64,000 nt of DNA from Cranoglanis bouderius. Taxonomy: Eukaryota > Chordata > Actinopteri > Siluriformes > Cranoglanididae. The stretch lies in contig CM042546.1 of assembly GCA_023630585.1 (NCBI GenBank), forward strand, positions 17,449,810-17,513,809, in the 5' to 3' direction. Under the pieces are notes generated by a model. That model searched no databases. It was given only the letters and a program-made list of their open reading frames with translations, and had not been told where the DNA came from. Within the stretch, counting starts at the first letter, position 1. Each line of letters starts with the position of its first letter. Positions 26,488 through 38,928 of the stretch are shown one piece after another. A program made the translations under genes and the position numbers.

Positions 26488-28793
26488 GTAAGTCTGCATT
26501 CGCCTGTTTGGTTTGAAGGCCGTTTGAATGTTTTCTCAGTACACTGACTCTGAAAACTTAGCATGCACTTTGCCCTAAAACACGTTTCATTTTGTTTACT
26601 TAACACTAGTTGAAACGGGCTTCACCTAGGCGTTAAATAAACAGCAAACAGTGAAACATAACCTTTTTATTCTGGGGAAATTGTCTGTGCGAACTGAAAT
26701 ATCAATTCATTTGTTGTATTCAATGCAAAACGGTGCTCATAGCAAGTTATCACTGAGATAAAGGACCTAGTGTAGGTAATACTGTATTGAACCCTTAGGA
26801 AATGTGTTATATGTGTAGCATTTATCCAAACTCAAGTTCTGAATTAATTTAATCAGCAGCTATAATTATTTTGGTTCACCAGTTTGGTGGGCTATTGTGT
26901 CTAATATCTGATAATATTTTTTTTTTATTCAGGGTTTGTACCACTTTTGTGACTACTTTCAAAAGTTCAGCCACTGTAGTGTTGACTCATCTTTGTAAAT
27001 AATTCAGTCTTTTCCTTGAAAGACAACACAAAATCAGGCAATTATATCTTTTTAGCTGCTTCCAAGCACAAAGCAGAAGCTGAAAGCATAGTTAGAACTG
27101 CATCCAACTGTGGATTCAGCATTAGTCATTATGTACACAACAGTTGAAATGGAATTAAATGGGACGTAAACTGTGTGCTGCAATGCACATTAAAGTTATG
27201 TTCATTTTTTGATTTATGGCACACATTTATTATATAACAATGGCAAGAAAAAAAAAATCTAACCACTTAAATCTCACTTTAGCCACATTAATGATCTATG
27301 CCTCAGAAAAAGTGTGGACAGTGTTTTAAGCTATTACTATTTCTATTACTATGGGTTTAAGCTGTACAATTGCTATTATTTCTATTAAGCTATTACTGTC
27401 CTATTATCATATTATATTGTATAATAGGATTGCATGCTCCAACTGCACAGCCATCTGTAGAAAGTAATACCTCACAAAATTTCAGCATCTCAAAGAAATT
27501 CTATATTGAATAAGCTATGTAACCACTCCACTGGTAAATCCATATTGGTAACTATTATCTGTGTGTTGTCTTAACAGAACAGTTTTCAGTTTTATGACAT
27601 AGTGACCACAATGGTTTCAATTCCCAACCTTTTCTTTACAGAAAAGTCACAGTAGAGTTGTGTTTACACTTAGAAACGAGGCAGAACCAGTTCACTGATG
27701 TTACGAGAGGAGACTTATTGCTCAAAAGGCCTAATGTGAGATTATAAAAGTTCTTTCTGTCTGTAGAACTGCTAAAACTTGCTCAAAAGCAGAAAATGTT
27801 GAATGAATAAATTAATGTTAGCATCCATAACTGTTTAGAATCTTTATATGAACCCTGACACTACACTGATGATGAACCACCATTATTTGCAGGAGATGTT
27901 AACATTAAAAATGAGACAGCTCATAAAACTTTTAGAAGGAAGAGGTATTGTTGTAGTGTGCCGTTATGTGCACTGTGTTTCATTATAAATAATAAAATCA
28001 CATTTGTGGAACACTCTCGTACAGGTCACAGTGGTATTTTCTCAGCAGACTGATGAAATCTTGTTGGCTGTTGAAGATGCTTAGCTGATGTTATGGTGCT
28101 ATTGTGTCTCAGACAGGGGGCCAGGCCTTTTATAGGACCGTGAGACCTGATTAAGATCCACTGTACCATCACATCCTACCATAATCACTCTTCTCTTTCT
28201 CCCTCAGTTTTTCATCCTTTACGTACTTTGCTCCTTCCAACTTTGCAGTGTATTTGCAAAATATTATAAATCTGAAGATATTCAGGTAAAAGGTTACAGT
28301 TTGTTGTCATTTCAGGATATCCCCTTAAGCACATCCCTATTTGCTGACAGCACATATAATCCTCCTAAAACTGCACCACTGATCCCTGTGTGGGTGTGGG
28401 GTGAGGTGGGGTGTCTGAATGCAACTGGCCAGCCCTGAAATGTGATCTTCTTTGCTAGGGTGAAGAGGCCAAAGGTTAAAGGTGATGAGAAGAATGAGTT
28501 AGGGTTATCTTTCTGGCCCTATAAGCCTCTTTATGTGCATTGAGCCACTGGCTGGACCATGCCAGCACACATCAAAGCTGTACCCAAACATTGTTATCTG
28601 GACCTGACCTTTAACCTGTTGCTATAGGCCATGAAATGTAGGGATGGGTGATATCACTGATTTTCTTTTGTATGTAAAATGCAAACATATTATATGTTTT
28701 ATAATATTAAATATCAATTATATGTAAACTAATTCATTTGATACTTTGGGCCCTGTGTACAGAAAAATATGTATATAATATACATATGTGTAC

Positions 28794-28915
<122 letters not shown>

Positions 28916-29881
28916 TTATTGTTGTTAGTTTGAACTGAAGCAGAGAATTCAGAGAATTAGGCAGACCACCCCCGTAAACACACACCATTCTTCTGGGGGC
29001 TAAAATTCTTTAAAAGTGTCCTCTCCTCTTTGCTCTTTTGTAGCTGGGCAGTGAAAGTTCTTACATAGCAGACCCTCAAGTGATGCTAATTTGTTGATAA
29101 TGTCCATAGGTTTTATTGCAAAATAACAGTATCCAGAGGGAAGTTTTTTGAATTACAGTATAATTCTTACACATGGGTGAAATTTAAAACTGTTGCATTA
29201 ACATTTGTATGTAGATTGAAAATCTGTCACGTTGTTAACAGACAAATGTGGCTCATATGGGGAATTTAGTTCCTGATCTTTATTTCATGCTTTGATGAAA
29301 AGAATGCAGGAGTGAGAGACAGACAGAGAATGGCTCACAGTCTTTCAGACAGGAGGTCATAAATACAGGCACAATGGTGGGGTGCAGGGGCCTGGGAGGA
29401 GCAGAGGAGAGATGAAAGGGCTTGTCACCTCTGTGCAAGGAAGCCATGTCGGGGAGGTCAGGGCTGGGGGACATCCTCAATCCTATCAACACTTCCTCCT
29501 TTATCTACCCACCTATCAGCAGAGCACCACTCAAAAGCAGCTTTATTTTATATCTGTTTATTTCACAGACCCTGCCTATCAGGAAGGCTTGAAAAGTCTG
29601 GACAGTGGTCTGCAACCAGCTACAGAGCTCCTGTACACACCATGAAAATAGGGTTGTATAGAAAAGCTTGCCTGAGGGACAAACGAAGAACTGCGTGCTG
29701 TCCATTGTTTAAAGATCACATTGGATAGTCTGTTTGGGTGTTGGGGGATTAATTGGGAGTGTGTTCCTGAGTCTCTGAAAAGTTTCCTGGGCTCCTGAAA
29801 AGGTTCCTGCATTATTGTGTCCCTGCATAAAAACACAACGTTTACGTGCTGTCCGTTATTTACAATATATATATATTGTGT

Positions 29882-29883
<2 letters not shown>

Positions 29884-29970
<87 letters not shown>
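29884..29970. repeat. Long (TA)n microsatellite
   Basis: About 43 TA units in the probable greb1 intron 1. Confidence 0.95.
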
Positions 29971-29972
<2 letters not shown>

Positions 29973-30214
29973 CTATTTTGTGTAATACTTCTCAAATGCT
30001 GCAGAACAAGCTCATGAGTATTTACTCAGGAATAAATATAAGTTATGAGTAATTTCATGCATATAAATTCTGGTTCATTAATAATAAATAAGATAATTAA
30101 TAAAGAAATCAAGTGGTTCATGTTATGACCCTGTCATTCTGCTGACTGCAGGCAGTCAGATTCGCTTCAGCCACCTCTGATGTTGACTGTTGTTTATCGA
30201 AGGAAAGATCATGG

Positions 30215-30363
<149 letters not shown>

Positions 30364-30370
30364 TCATTCG

Positions 30371-30383
30371 GGTCAGAATGACC
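30371..30383. promoter_or_regulatory. Perfect palindromic estrogen response element (GGTCA n3 TGACC)
   Basis: The sequence reads GGTCAGAATGACC, an exact match to the ER core consensus with a 3-bp spacer. It sits directly after a (CT)n(GT)n tract in the probable first intron of greb1, about 3.65 kb before the start codon. By base composition alone about 0.06 such sites are expected in 64 kb. Estrogen receptor binding sites near human GREB1 are well established. Function here is inferred. Confidence 0.6.
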
Positions 30384-31084
30384 TGACATTTGGTTAGGAT
30401 TACTTCATGAGGCTGTGAATTGGACAGCATGACCAAATCCACTGCTTCTGTTGACCTTTCTAGAGGAAGTTGAGCTTCTGCAGGCGAAGTCATGAAAAAT
30501 ATATTTTTCAAATGACTTGGCTAATAGCAGAGATGATTTAAATCAGTTCTTGGCCTGTGAGCACTCATCAGAGATTCATCATATTTACTAGGCTGAGAAA
30601 GAGGCAGGCTGACTCATCTCATGCAGACTGATGGTGCTTATTTGAGCTTATTTGATTATTTGATGCTTATCATCTTCTAAGATGTGTGCACTCCTCAGAA
30701 CCCTGGATCCTCAAATAAACTTTTGTAAGTAAGTAGTGACATGCTATAATGTATTTCATAAGATTTTCTGATTTATATCCAGATGTCATATAGGCAATGA
30801 TTTACAAAGCTGCAGAATACTAAACACTTTTTCCATGTGCAGTAGGATAAATTGTGAATTGTGGACGATTTACAAAAAATCGTCATGCACATTACATTAC
30901 ATGCAAAGTTAAGGAAGGAAACAGTATATAAATGCAATTTTTGAATGTGCTGGAAGTTTAAATATCAAAGAGATTCCCAGAAGAGTAAAAATGAAACTGA
31001 AACTCAAGTATAACACCTACTTAAGGCAGTGAGATGGGTAAAAAACAAAACTTCATAAAATACAATATGAATAAATTAATAAAA

Positions 31085-31618
31085 GTGTGCAGACATGAGT
31101 GTGATTGGTACTGCCACCCTCATGCTTCATGGTTGGGTTGAGGTTCTTATGTTAGAATGCAGTGTTTGGTCTTCACCAAACATAATGCTTTTCATTTAAA
31201 CCAAAAAGTTTTTTGGATTCATCTGTCCACAGAACATTCTTCCAGTAGGCTTTTGGCGTATCCATGTGGTCTTGAGCAAGCTTGCAGATGGGAAGCAGTG
31301 TTGTACTAAACTCAGGAGGGCCTGCTAATCTCGCGCCTGATTGCCATCCCCTGATTAAAACATTTTATGCCTCAATTCAATTACGCCTTTAAATTAACTC
31401 ATACTCCTAGAGGTTCACATACTTTTTCCACCAAGGATATGTAATGCTGGATAATTTGGCTCAACAAATAAATGTAAAAACTAAAATGTTTTTGCATCAT
31501 TTGTTTAATTGGATTCTCTTTATCTAGTTTTAAGTCTTAGATGAAGATCTGATCACATTTCAGGTCAAATATATGCTGAAAATTGTAACGGCTTCACAAA
31601 CTTTCTAGCAGCACTATG
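31085..31618 (-). mobile_element. Internally deleted Tc1 element (same broad family as 22305-23559)
   Basis: The right part (tagaggttcacatactttttcc, then gttttaagtcttagatgaag, ending cacaaactttctagcagcac) is the inverted counterpart of the left part of the element at 22305. The left part matches the transposase middle on the minus strand. Most of the coding region is deleted. Confidence 0.6.
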
Positions 31619-31713
31619 TATGTATGTATATGTGAATCAAAACCTCTTCAAAGGCTCTGTTTAAAAGTTGTAATAATGTACAGCAAATAAGTGTAGAACA
31701 TATACCAAAAATA

Positions 31714-31817
<104 letters not shown>

Positions 31818-31837
31818 ATTACACTCATATGTGCTTG

Positions 31838-32101
31838 TTGGACATCTCATATCTCATTCCAGATGTAGTCTCCCTTTGCTGTTCTAACCACCACTCTCCT
31901 AGGAAGACTTTCCATTAGATTTTGGAGCATCATGCTGGAGCAGGTTTGGACTAGGTCCCTAGGTTCCCATGAAGGGAAATTTTAATGCTACAGCATACAA
32001 GGACATTCTAGACAACTGTGCTTCAAACTTTGTGGCAACAGTTTGGAGAAGGCCCACATATAAGTATTATGGTCACGTGTCCACATACTTTTGGTCATGT
32101 A
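31838..32101. mobile_element. Truncated copy of the same Tc1-type family
   Basis: It shares the right half of the 58600-59100 element: cctttgctgtt, tctcctaggaagact, and an end at tccacatacttttggtc. The left TIR is lost into the (TA)n tract and the transposase middle is deleted. It abuts the next element at 32104. Confidence 0.65.
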
Positions 32102-32103
32102 GG

Positions 32104-33225
32104 TACAACCCTAATTCCGAAAAAGTTGGGACAGTATGGAAAATGCAAAAAAAACCTACATTTTTTGAAATTTCAATTCACCCTGTACTATATTGAAAAC
32201 ACATTATTAACAAATTGTTTGATGCGTTACTTTGTGAAATTAATTTATTTTTGAAAATATACACAAATCTGATGACTGAAACACACTCCAAAAAAGTTGG
32301 GACAGTCGACTGTGTACCGCTGTGTAACATCACCTTTTCTTTTAATAACACTTATTAAGTGTTCGGGACTGAAGACACCAGTTGGTTAAGTTTAGCGAGT
32401 GGAATTTTCCCCAATTCATCCATTATGCATTTCTTCAGCTGCGCAACTGTACAGGGCCTTCGTTGCCTTATTTTGCACTTCATAATGCACCACACATTCT
32501 CAATCGGAGATAGGTCAAGACTGCAGGCAGGTCATGCGAGCACCCGCACTCTCTGCTTATGCAACTATCCGGTATGTGGTCTGGCGTTGTCCTGCTCTAG
32601 ATGGCAGCATATGTTGCTCCAACATGAGTACATATCTTTCTGCATTAATGATACCCTCACAGATGTGCAAGTTCCTCATGCCATGGGCACTGACACACCC
32701 CCATACCATGACACGCTGGCTTTTTTGTTTTGTCCAAAAACTGAAATCTGAAATGTTGACTTGTCTGACCACAAAACACGATTCCACTGTGCTACTGTCC
32801 ATCTCAGATGAGACCGAGCCCAGAGAAGTAGGTGGCGCTTCTGGACAGTGTTAATGTATGGCTTCTGCTTTGCATAGTAAAGCCTTAACTTACATCTGTG
32901 GATGCAGCCGCGAATGGTGTTGACTGACAAAGGTTTTCCAAAGTATTTCCGAGCCCATGTCACCTGTTTCACATCACCTACTTGTCACACCGCTATTAGT
33001 CCTAAATTGCCCCTGTTCCAACTTTTTTGGAACATTGCATGCATCCATTTCAAAATAAACGTTTATCTTTTTTAAAAAAACTATGCAGTTGATTGGGTGA
33101 AACCTCAAATACCTTGTCTTTATTAATTTTTTGTTTAAATACAAAAGTACATTTACAAATCACTCCTCTTTTGTTTTTATTAGCTTTTTCTATATTGTCC
33201 CAACTTTTTTGGAATTGGGGTTGTA
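32104..33225 (-). mobile_element. Tc1-type element with intact-looking TIRs and a broken transposase
   Basis: The left end (tacaaccctaattccgaaa) and right end (ttttttggaattggggttgta) are inverted repeats of over 40 bp, bounded by TA. On the minus strand at about 32540-32980 two overlapping frames carry Tc1 transposase text: RHLLLWARSHLRW, NRVLWSDKSTFQI and QRVMVWGCVSAHG. A frameshift separates these two blocks and the C-terminal DDE part is not visible, so it is inactive as it stands. It lies in the probable greb1 intron 1. Confidence 0.8.
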
Positions 33226-33652
33226 TCTAATATGAAGCCAACTTTACTTTAAGAAACTTTCAATTTATTTTTACTAAAGCATTGCTATTTTTTCTCCATA
33301 GACCCTGTTAGTAAAGAAGCTTGCATGTTTTTTGTGGGTATTATTAAATTTGCACGTTTTTACGCACGTAAATTTGTGACCATAGTGTTCTTATGCTCAG
33401 GCATATCTCTTACTAGCTGTCTTCAGGTTTTGCGTCATTGAAATTCGAGTCTGGCTTACATTGTCACTTAACCCCATTCCAATTATTTAGCATTCTGTGA
33501 AAGAGCATTTTGCTGTTAAATTCATAATATAATAAAGGATATTTCTGTTGTAAGCTGAGCTCTCACACTGTTGGATATTTATTTACAGTATTAGTCTATG
33601 GCTGTCATCTCTTCTTTCTTTCTGCATGATTATATTAGGAAATGTTTTCTTG

Positions 33653-33975
33653 TGGGGGCACAGTGACTTAGCACGTTTGCATCGCACCTCCGCGGATTGG
33701 ATGTTGGGTGAATCCTGCCTCCGCCCTGTGTGCGCGGAACTTGCATATTCTCCCCACCGCTTTGGGGGTTTCCTCCGGGTACTCCAATTTCCTCCCCGAG
33801 TCCAAAGACATGCATTGTAGGCTGACTGGCATTTCCAATTTGTCCGTAGTGTGTGATTGTGCCCTGCGATAGGTTGGCACTCCATCCAGGGTGTCCTCCA
33901 CCTTGTGCCCCGAGTTCCCTGGGATAGGCTCCAGGCTCCCCCATAAGTGGTATGGAAGATGGATGGATGGATGTT
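33653..33975 (-). repeat. LINE-tail-like repeat just upstream of the greb1 start-codon exon
   Basis: Near full-length reverse copy of the 8572-8915 repeat, from gggggcacagtgacttagca to a (GGAT)n end at about 33972. It ends about 50 bp before the acceptor of the exon that carries the greb1 ATG. Confidence 0.7.
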
Positions 33976-34024
33976 TTCTTGTTCTGTTTTTATTTAATTT
34001 TCATTTCGAATTTTTCCGAAGGAG

Positions 34025-37000
34025 ATGGGTAACTCATATGCAGGGCAGCTGCGCACCACACATTTCGAAGAGGTTCTGCACTATTCCATCGAGGCATCTC
34101 TGCGTTCCAACACTGTAGTGCCCAGACCAGTGTTCTCTCAGCTGTATCTAGAACCAGAACAGAGGTCCCTCTCTCAAGAAGGTAATGATCTCTTCTTGTT
34201 TTCTGTGTCCTTTGCTGTGTCAAAAAAGAGTATGTGTCTGAATTACGATTTGTGTTTTTATTTATTGTTATGTGGTGATACTGTTCCAATCAAAAAATGC
34301 TAACACTGCCAAAAATTGAAAGAAACAAATTGTCCTTTTGAATTTTTTTGGGAAACAGAAGCAGTTAAATTCCTTAGAAAATATCCCAGCTAGCTACAAA
34401 CAAAAAACAATACCTGCTTGAAGGAAATTAAAAAAAAAACTTGCTCTCATCTCTAAGTGAGACCAATTATGAACTGGAATGATGTAGCTGAGGTTGAGGA
34501 ACTGTCAGAGTCAGAATTTACAGACCAGGGGTCAGAGTGGTAGGATTCTGATTTCTGCCAGGTCCATGTCTGGTTTAAATCCGAATACAGTAACAGATAC
34601 ACATTTTTGGAGCACTAAATATGCACATATACAGATAGTGGGATTGTGTTACACCCCTAGTGTCCATAAGGTGTTTGAGTGGACTTGTTTTGGATAAAGG
34701 TGTATGGTATAAGGAAGGCTATATGTATGCAACATACCGATACTTGTGTGTGTAACGTTTAATAGTAGGTGAATCATTTATGCAGTTATAAATGCACATG
34801 TTTATTCATTCATCTTCAGTAACAGCTTTATTCTGGTCAGGGTCATGGTGGATCCAGAGCCAGGGAATATTCCCCTGAGGCAGGAATAAACCCTGAATGG
34901 GATGTTAGTCCATCACAGGGCGCCATGCACACTCATTCACACACTTATTCATACTTAGCATGTCTTCAATTTAACATAGCCAATCTACCTGCCATCATGT
35001 TTTTGGGAGGTGGGAATAAACCGGAGAACCCAAAGTAAACCCACGCAGACACAAGGAGAACATGTGAGAGATTTGCATGCCATCCTGTTACGCACATGCG
35101 CATGAATAAATTGTGTGAATGTGTCCAGTTTAATTACAGTTTTTTTATTAATGAATTTAACGCATTTTTTTAAACATTAATTTGAAAATTATTTAGAATT
35201 TAGTTATTTCTTATTTTCTATTAAAGCAAAATGTTCTTTTGATAAGTGTCCTCTACATTCTTTTTGACTGTGATTGTTTCAGTACTCCTTCACTGTAAGT
35301 TTGGCATAAAGGTATAATGATTGTGAGAGCCAACCCCATCATCAGTACACAACCTGTATTCAAAATCTAATAGCTCATGCTAATGAAATGATTTCACAAT
35401 ATTTAGTTCATGCAGGACACGCTCAGCTTTTATTTGATATTATCAGTTGTTTATTATCAGCCTCTAGCCAACCTTGTGTTTCCAACAGCTGATCACTGTG
35501 GATGTATGTGTCACGTTGAGATTGACTTTTCTGAATTACCTCACCTTCTCATAAGCCATAATGGGATTAAAAATCGGAATAAATTGGAGACATGTGTAAC
35601 AATAACTGGTACATTTTTAAGAAGCAGGAATGCAATAATGAGTTTAGAAACAAGATCATAGTCCCTAAGTAAACCATAATACTACAGTAGAAATACTTTC
35701 AAAACATGGAGAACCCGCTAAACTCCACCGAGTGTCCATTATGCTTATTCACTCCAAGTAAACATCCCATAAAGCAAGTCGGACATTGGAAATGCCGGCA
35801 TTAGCATTTGGAAAGATCATCGTCGTCGATGTTATCTTATTATGGTGTGTAAATTTACAGATTTAATCTAAAAAAATATGTTTCTTCACCAGGCCAACTG
35901 GAAAATGAGGAAGAAGATGATGATGAGGGTGGCTCAGAGTCTAACAGTCCTCCCATTCCATATCAGATGAAGCCTGCTCCAGATGGCTCTTGCACCACTG
36001 ACGGTAAGAGCACAAACACTGATCGGTATGATGTGCACTGTATATTAATTCAGTTAAGCACTACTACTCATTTTACCTTGTTATAACAAGATCCACTGTT
36101 CTGTTATTGGGTGCTTCTTAGGATTCTGTCAGGCAGGTAAAGACCTGCGACTGACCTCGATGTCCACTGAAAATCTGGAAGTGCCACCAGGATTTCTGCT
36201 GGTCGGGGCCAAATCTCCCAGTATACCTGGCCACATACTGGTGTGTGCAGTGGATAGACGATTTCTCCCAGATGAACGTGGACGTAATGCACTTTTAGGT
36301 AGGAATTACAGTGGTTAAAATTTAGCCATTAGTTTCCTTATTTTTGGGGTGCACTTTTTGATAACATTACTGGAAATGTGTTAATGATGTGAAATCTACC
36401 ATCTTCCAATCCAAAAGCATTTTACCTATGGAAAATCTATAGAGGTAAACTCATTACATTTGTTGAAAAGAGTCTTGATCAAGCAAGCTGATTTTCCACT
36501 GATTTTTATTGACTCACTGCTCACAATCAATTTGATGTCTAATATATTTTCTAGTGGAATTTATCACTGGATTTCTCAATATTAGAAAGCAAGGGCCTGC
36601 AATATAAATGTGGAGAGACTGAATGAGAGAGGCATAGAGAAAGAACAGTTTAGACACAGGACAGGCAGCTGGGTCAGGGTACCATAGCCAAGTGCATCCA
36701 GACCTTTACTTATCACAAATACATTTTTAGCCATTCAATTATGATTCATGTAATCTCTATATCGGCTCAGTTCGGTTGATCACTGTGGAAACTGGGTGTC
36801 ATTTATAGCAGTGGCCGGAAACACATGTAAAATTCCACTTTGGTCCCTGACACACCTAAAGAGACAGTGACGGGGAAATCAGATGGGAAAATTTATTTGC
36901 AATAAACTCACAGTTGTATTTGGCTTTCAGGCTTCTCAGGGAACTGTATGGGCTGTGGTGAGAAAGGATTCCGCTACTTCACTGAGTTCTCCAACCACAT

Positions 37001-38876
37001 CAATCTGAAGCTCACCACGCAGCCCAAGAAGCAGAAGCACTTAAAATACCATCTGCTGCGCAATGCACAGGGTGTGCTGGTCAAGGGCCCACCCATCTGC
37101 TGGAAGGGAATAGGTAAGCCATGCACAAGCATATAGAGTAGGATTATTGTCAGGTGATAGGAGGCTGAATAAAAACATGTTTACATTTAAGATGAAACAA
37201 AGCCTGGTTCTACCTTCCAGTAGTCCTGCTGCTATTTTGCAAATACAGGACCTGGCTTTTGGAATAGCATGAATGACATAACCTGAGAAAAGACTAAATG
37301 AAACTAATGTTATTTTTGTTGTGACTATAACATTTAGTAACAAACCCCAAGGTTAACCCCACTGCTTTTCTCACTAGTCGCCACTTTTCCACTTGGTTCA
37401 TGGCTTGCCATGGCAAATTACCCATAATCTGTTGCCAAAAACCAAGTGAGCAATTCCATACCCAAGTACTGTACTGAATTTAGTTACCCTTCTTACCCAG
37501 GTATCATGCTCACTGATCTGTAGTGGAGCTAAAAGAAATTGAGTTCAGGCCACTGATTGGTCAGATGCAGTCACACAGACGTCCTGATTAATGTCTCTGG
37601 CAGAAGTCCCTCTCTACCAACACAAAAATCTTCAGTAGTACCAACTGTTTATTTATCTGCAATATTTTTTCATTATCAATATTTAGCTTGACCTTATGTT
37701 TGTGCCTGCCTTCTTCAAGAGCCGGTTTCCTATTTACTATGCTTGTGCATTATATACAAAATAAAATAATTTGACTAAATACCCTACGTACTGAATAGTG
37801 TAGAAATATATTAGAACTTAATTGTGGTGCTGTTTGGTGGAGAAAGTATTGGACTGAGAATAATGATTAAAACAGGATTTGATTATATTTTTAAACTAAC
37901 TGAACTAATGCTGTGTATACAGATTATATATATGGATATGGATATATTTATATGATTCTGGAATGTAATGATTAATTGTGATCAGCTGAAATAACTGCAA
38001 ATAAAGGATTATGTAATAATTGTGATAGACCAAAGTAAGTGAAATTCGTGTTTGTAGTAACAGGTTTGATAACTGTGTGTAGATAGCCGTGTAAGACAGA
38101 CCTCCTCAAATGTGTCTGGTGGTCCAGAGGAGCAGCCATCTGGTCCTGTAGCGAGCAACCCACTGCCTAATTCAGGACATGTGGGTCTAAGCACAGTCAA
38201 CTACACAGGTAGAGTGATGCATTTAGCCAGTAAAGTAATGACAATATATCAATAGATATGTTGGGTTTATTTTCTTGGTCAATATGGACTGTTCCACAGA
38301 TTTGAACACACATCTCCATGCACCTGAAACTTCCCCTCCAATGACCAATGGCAGCCACATTCCAGCATCCCAGCAGCCTCTGCCCCAGCCAGCCCTGGTG
38401 GCCAGTGGCCCGGGAAGATCCACAGGTACTGTTTAGCAGCTACCAAAAGTACTTTAGTGCTAAGCTAAAAAGCCTTCTTTGGTATGCTAAAGAAAGTACA
38501 AACAACCAGTATTATAGGAGGGACTGATGAGGGGGTGGGGGTGGGGATGTTGGGGGTAGGTCTTTTAGTGGGATTCACTTCCCATCACACATCCGTGAAA
38601 GAGATTCCCCTACCCTAAAATACTTTAGGAAGAACTTCAGCTGTATTGTCTATTCCTTTTGCTCCTGCTATTGTACTGACAACATCTGGGGTAATAAAAT
38701 GTTTTCCCTCTCAGTGTAACACCTCTATAAATACTGTTTTTACTCTGTATTTTGGGCTCACCACTGCTATAAAATGCTACAAAAGGATTATTTTGTGACA
38801 TGTGGTTTTGAGTGCAGTTTAACACACAGAATGTTCACGTTTGTCACCCTGAGGCATAAGAAGAGCCCCCCACACA

Positions 38877-38928
<52 letters not shown>

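Larger units (their letters stand above)
34025..37113 (+). other. greb1: greb1 coding exons 1-4: conserved N-terminal region
   Basis: Residues 1-209. They include MGNSYAGQL at the start, an acidic stretch at about 55-66, then TTDGFCQAGKDLRL, PPGFLLVGAKSP, a CxxCG pair at 154-158 within SGNCMGCG, and FTEFSNHINLKLTTQPKKQKHLKY. These blocks are nearly invariant between GREB1 and GREB1L as I know them, so they fix the gene family. The start ATG at 34025 is chosen because the protein begins exactly like known GREB1 proteins. All four exons end in phase 1. Confidence 0.9.

Noticed and set aside
28022..28034. ERE-like GGTCACAGTGGTA
   Set aside because: Only one half-site is intact. The second half matches at two of five positions.
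34025..34303. A complete small gene of 92 codons starting at the greb1 ATG
   Set aside because: The frame after 34181 runs into intron sequence. The GTAATG donor and the match to GREB1 show that it is only the first coding exon.
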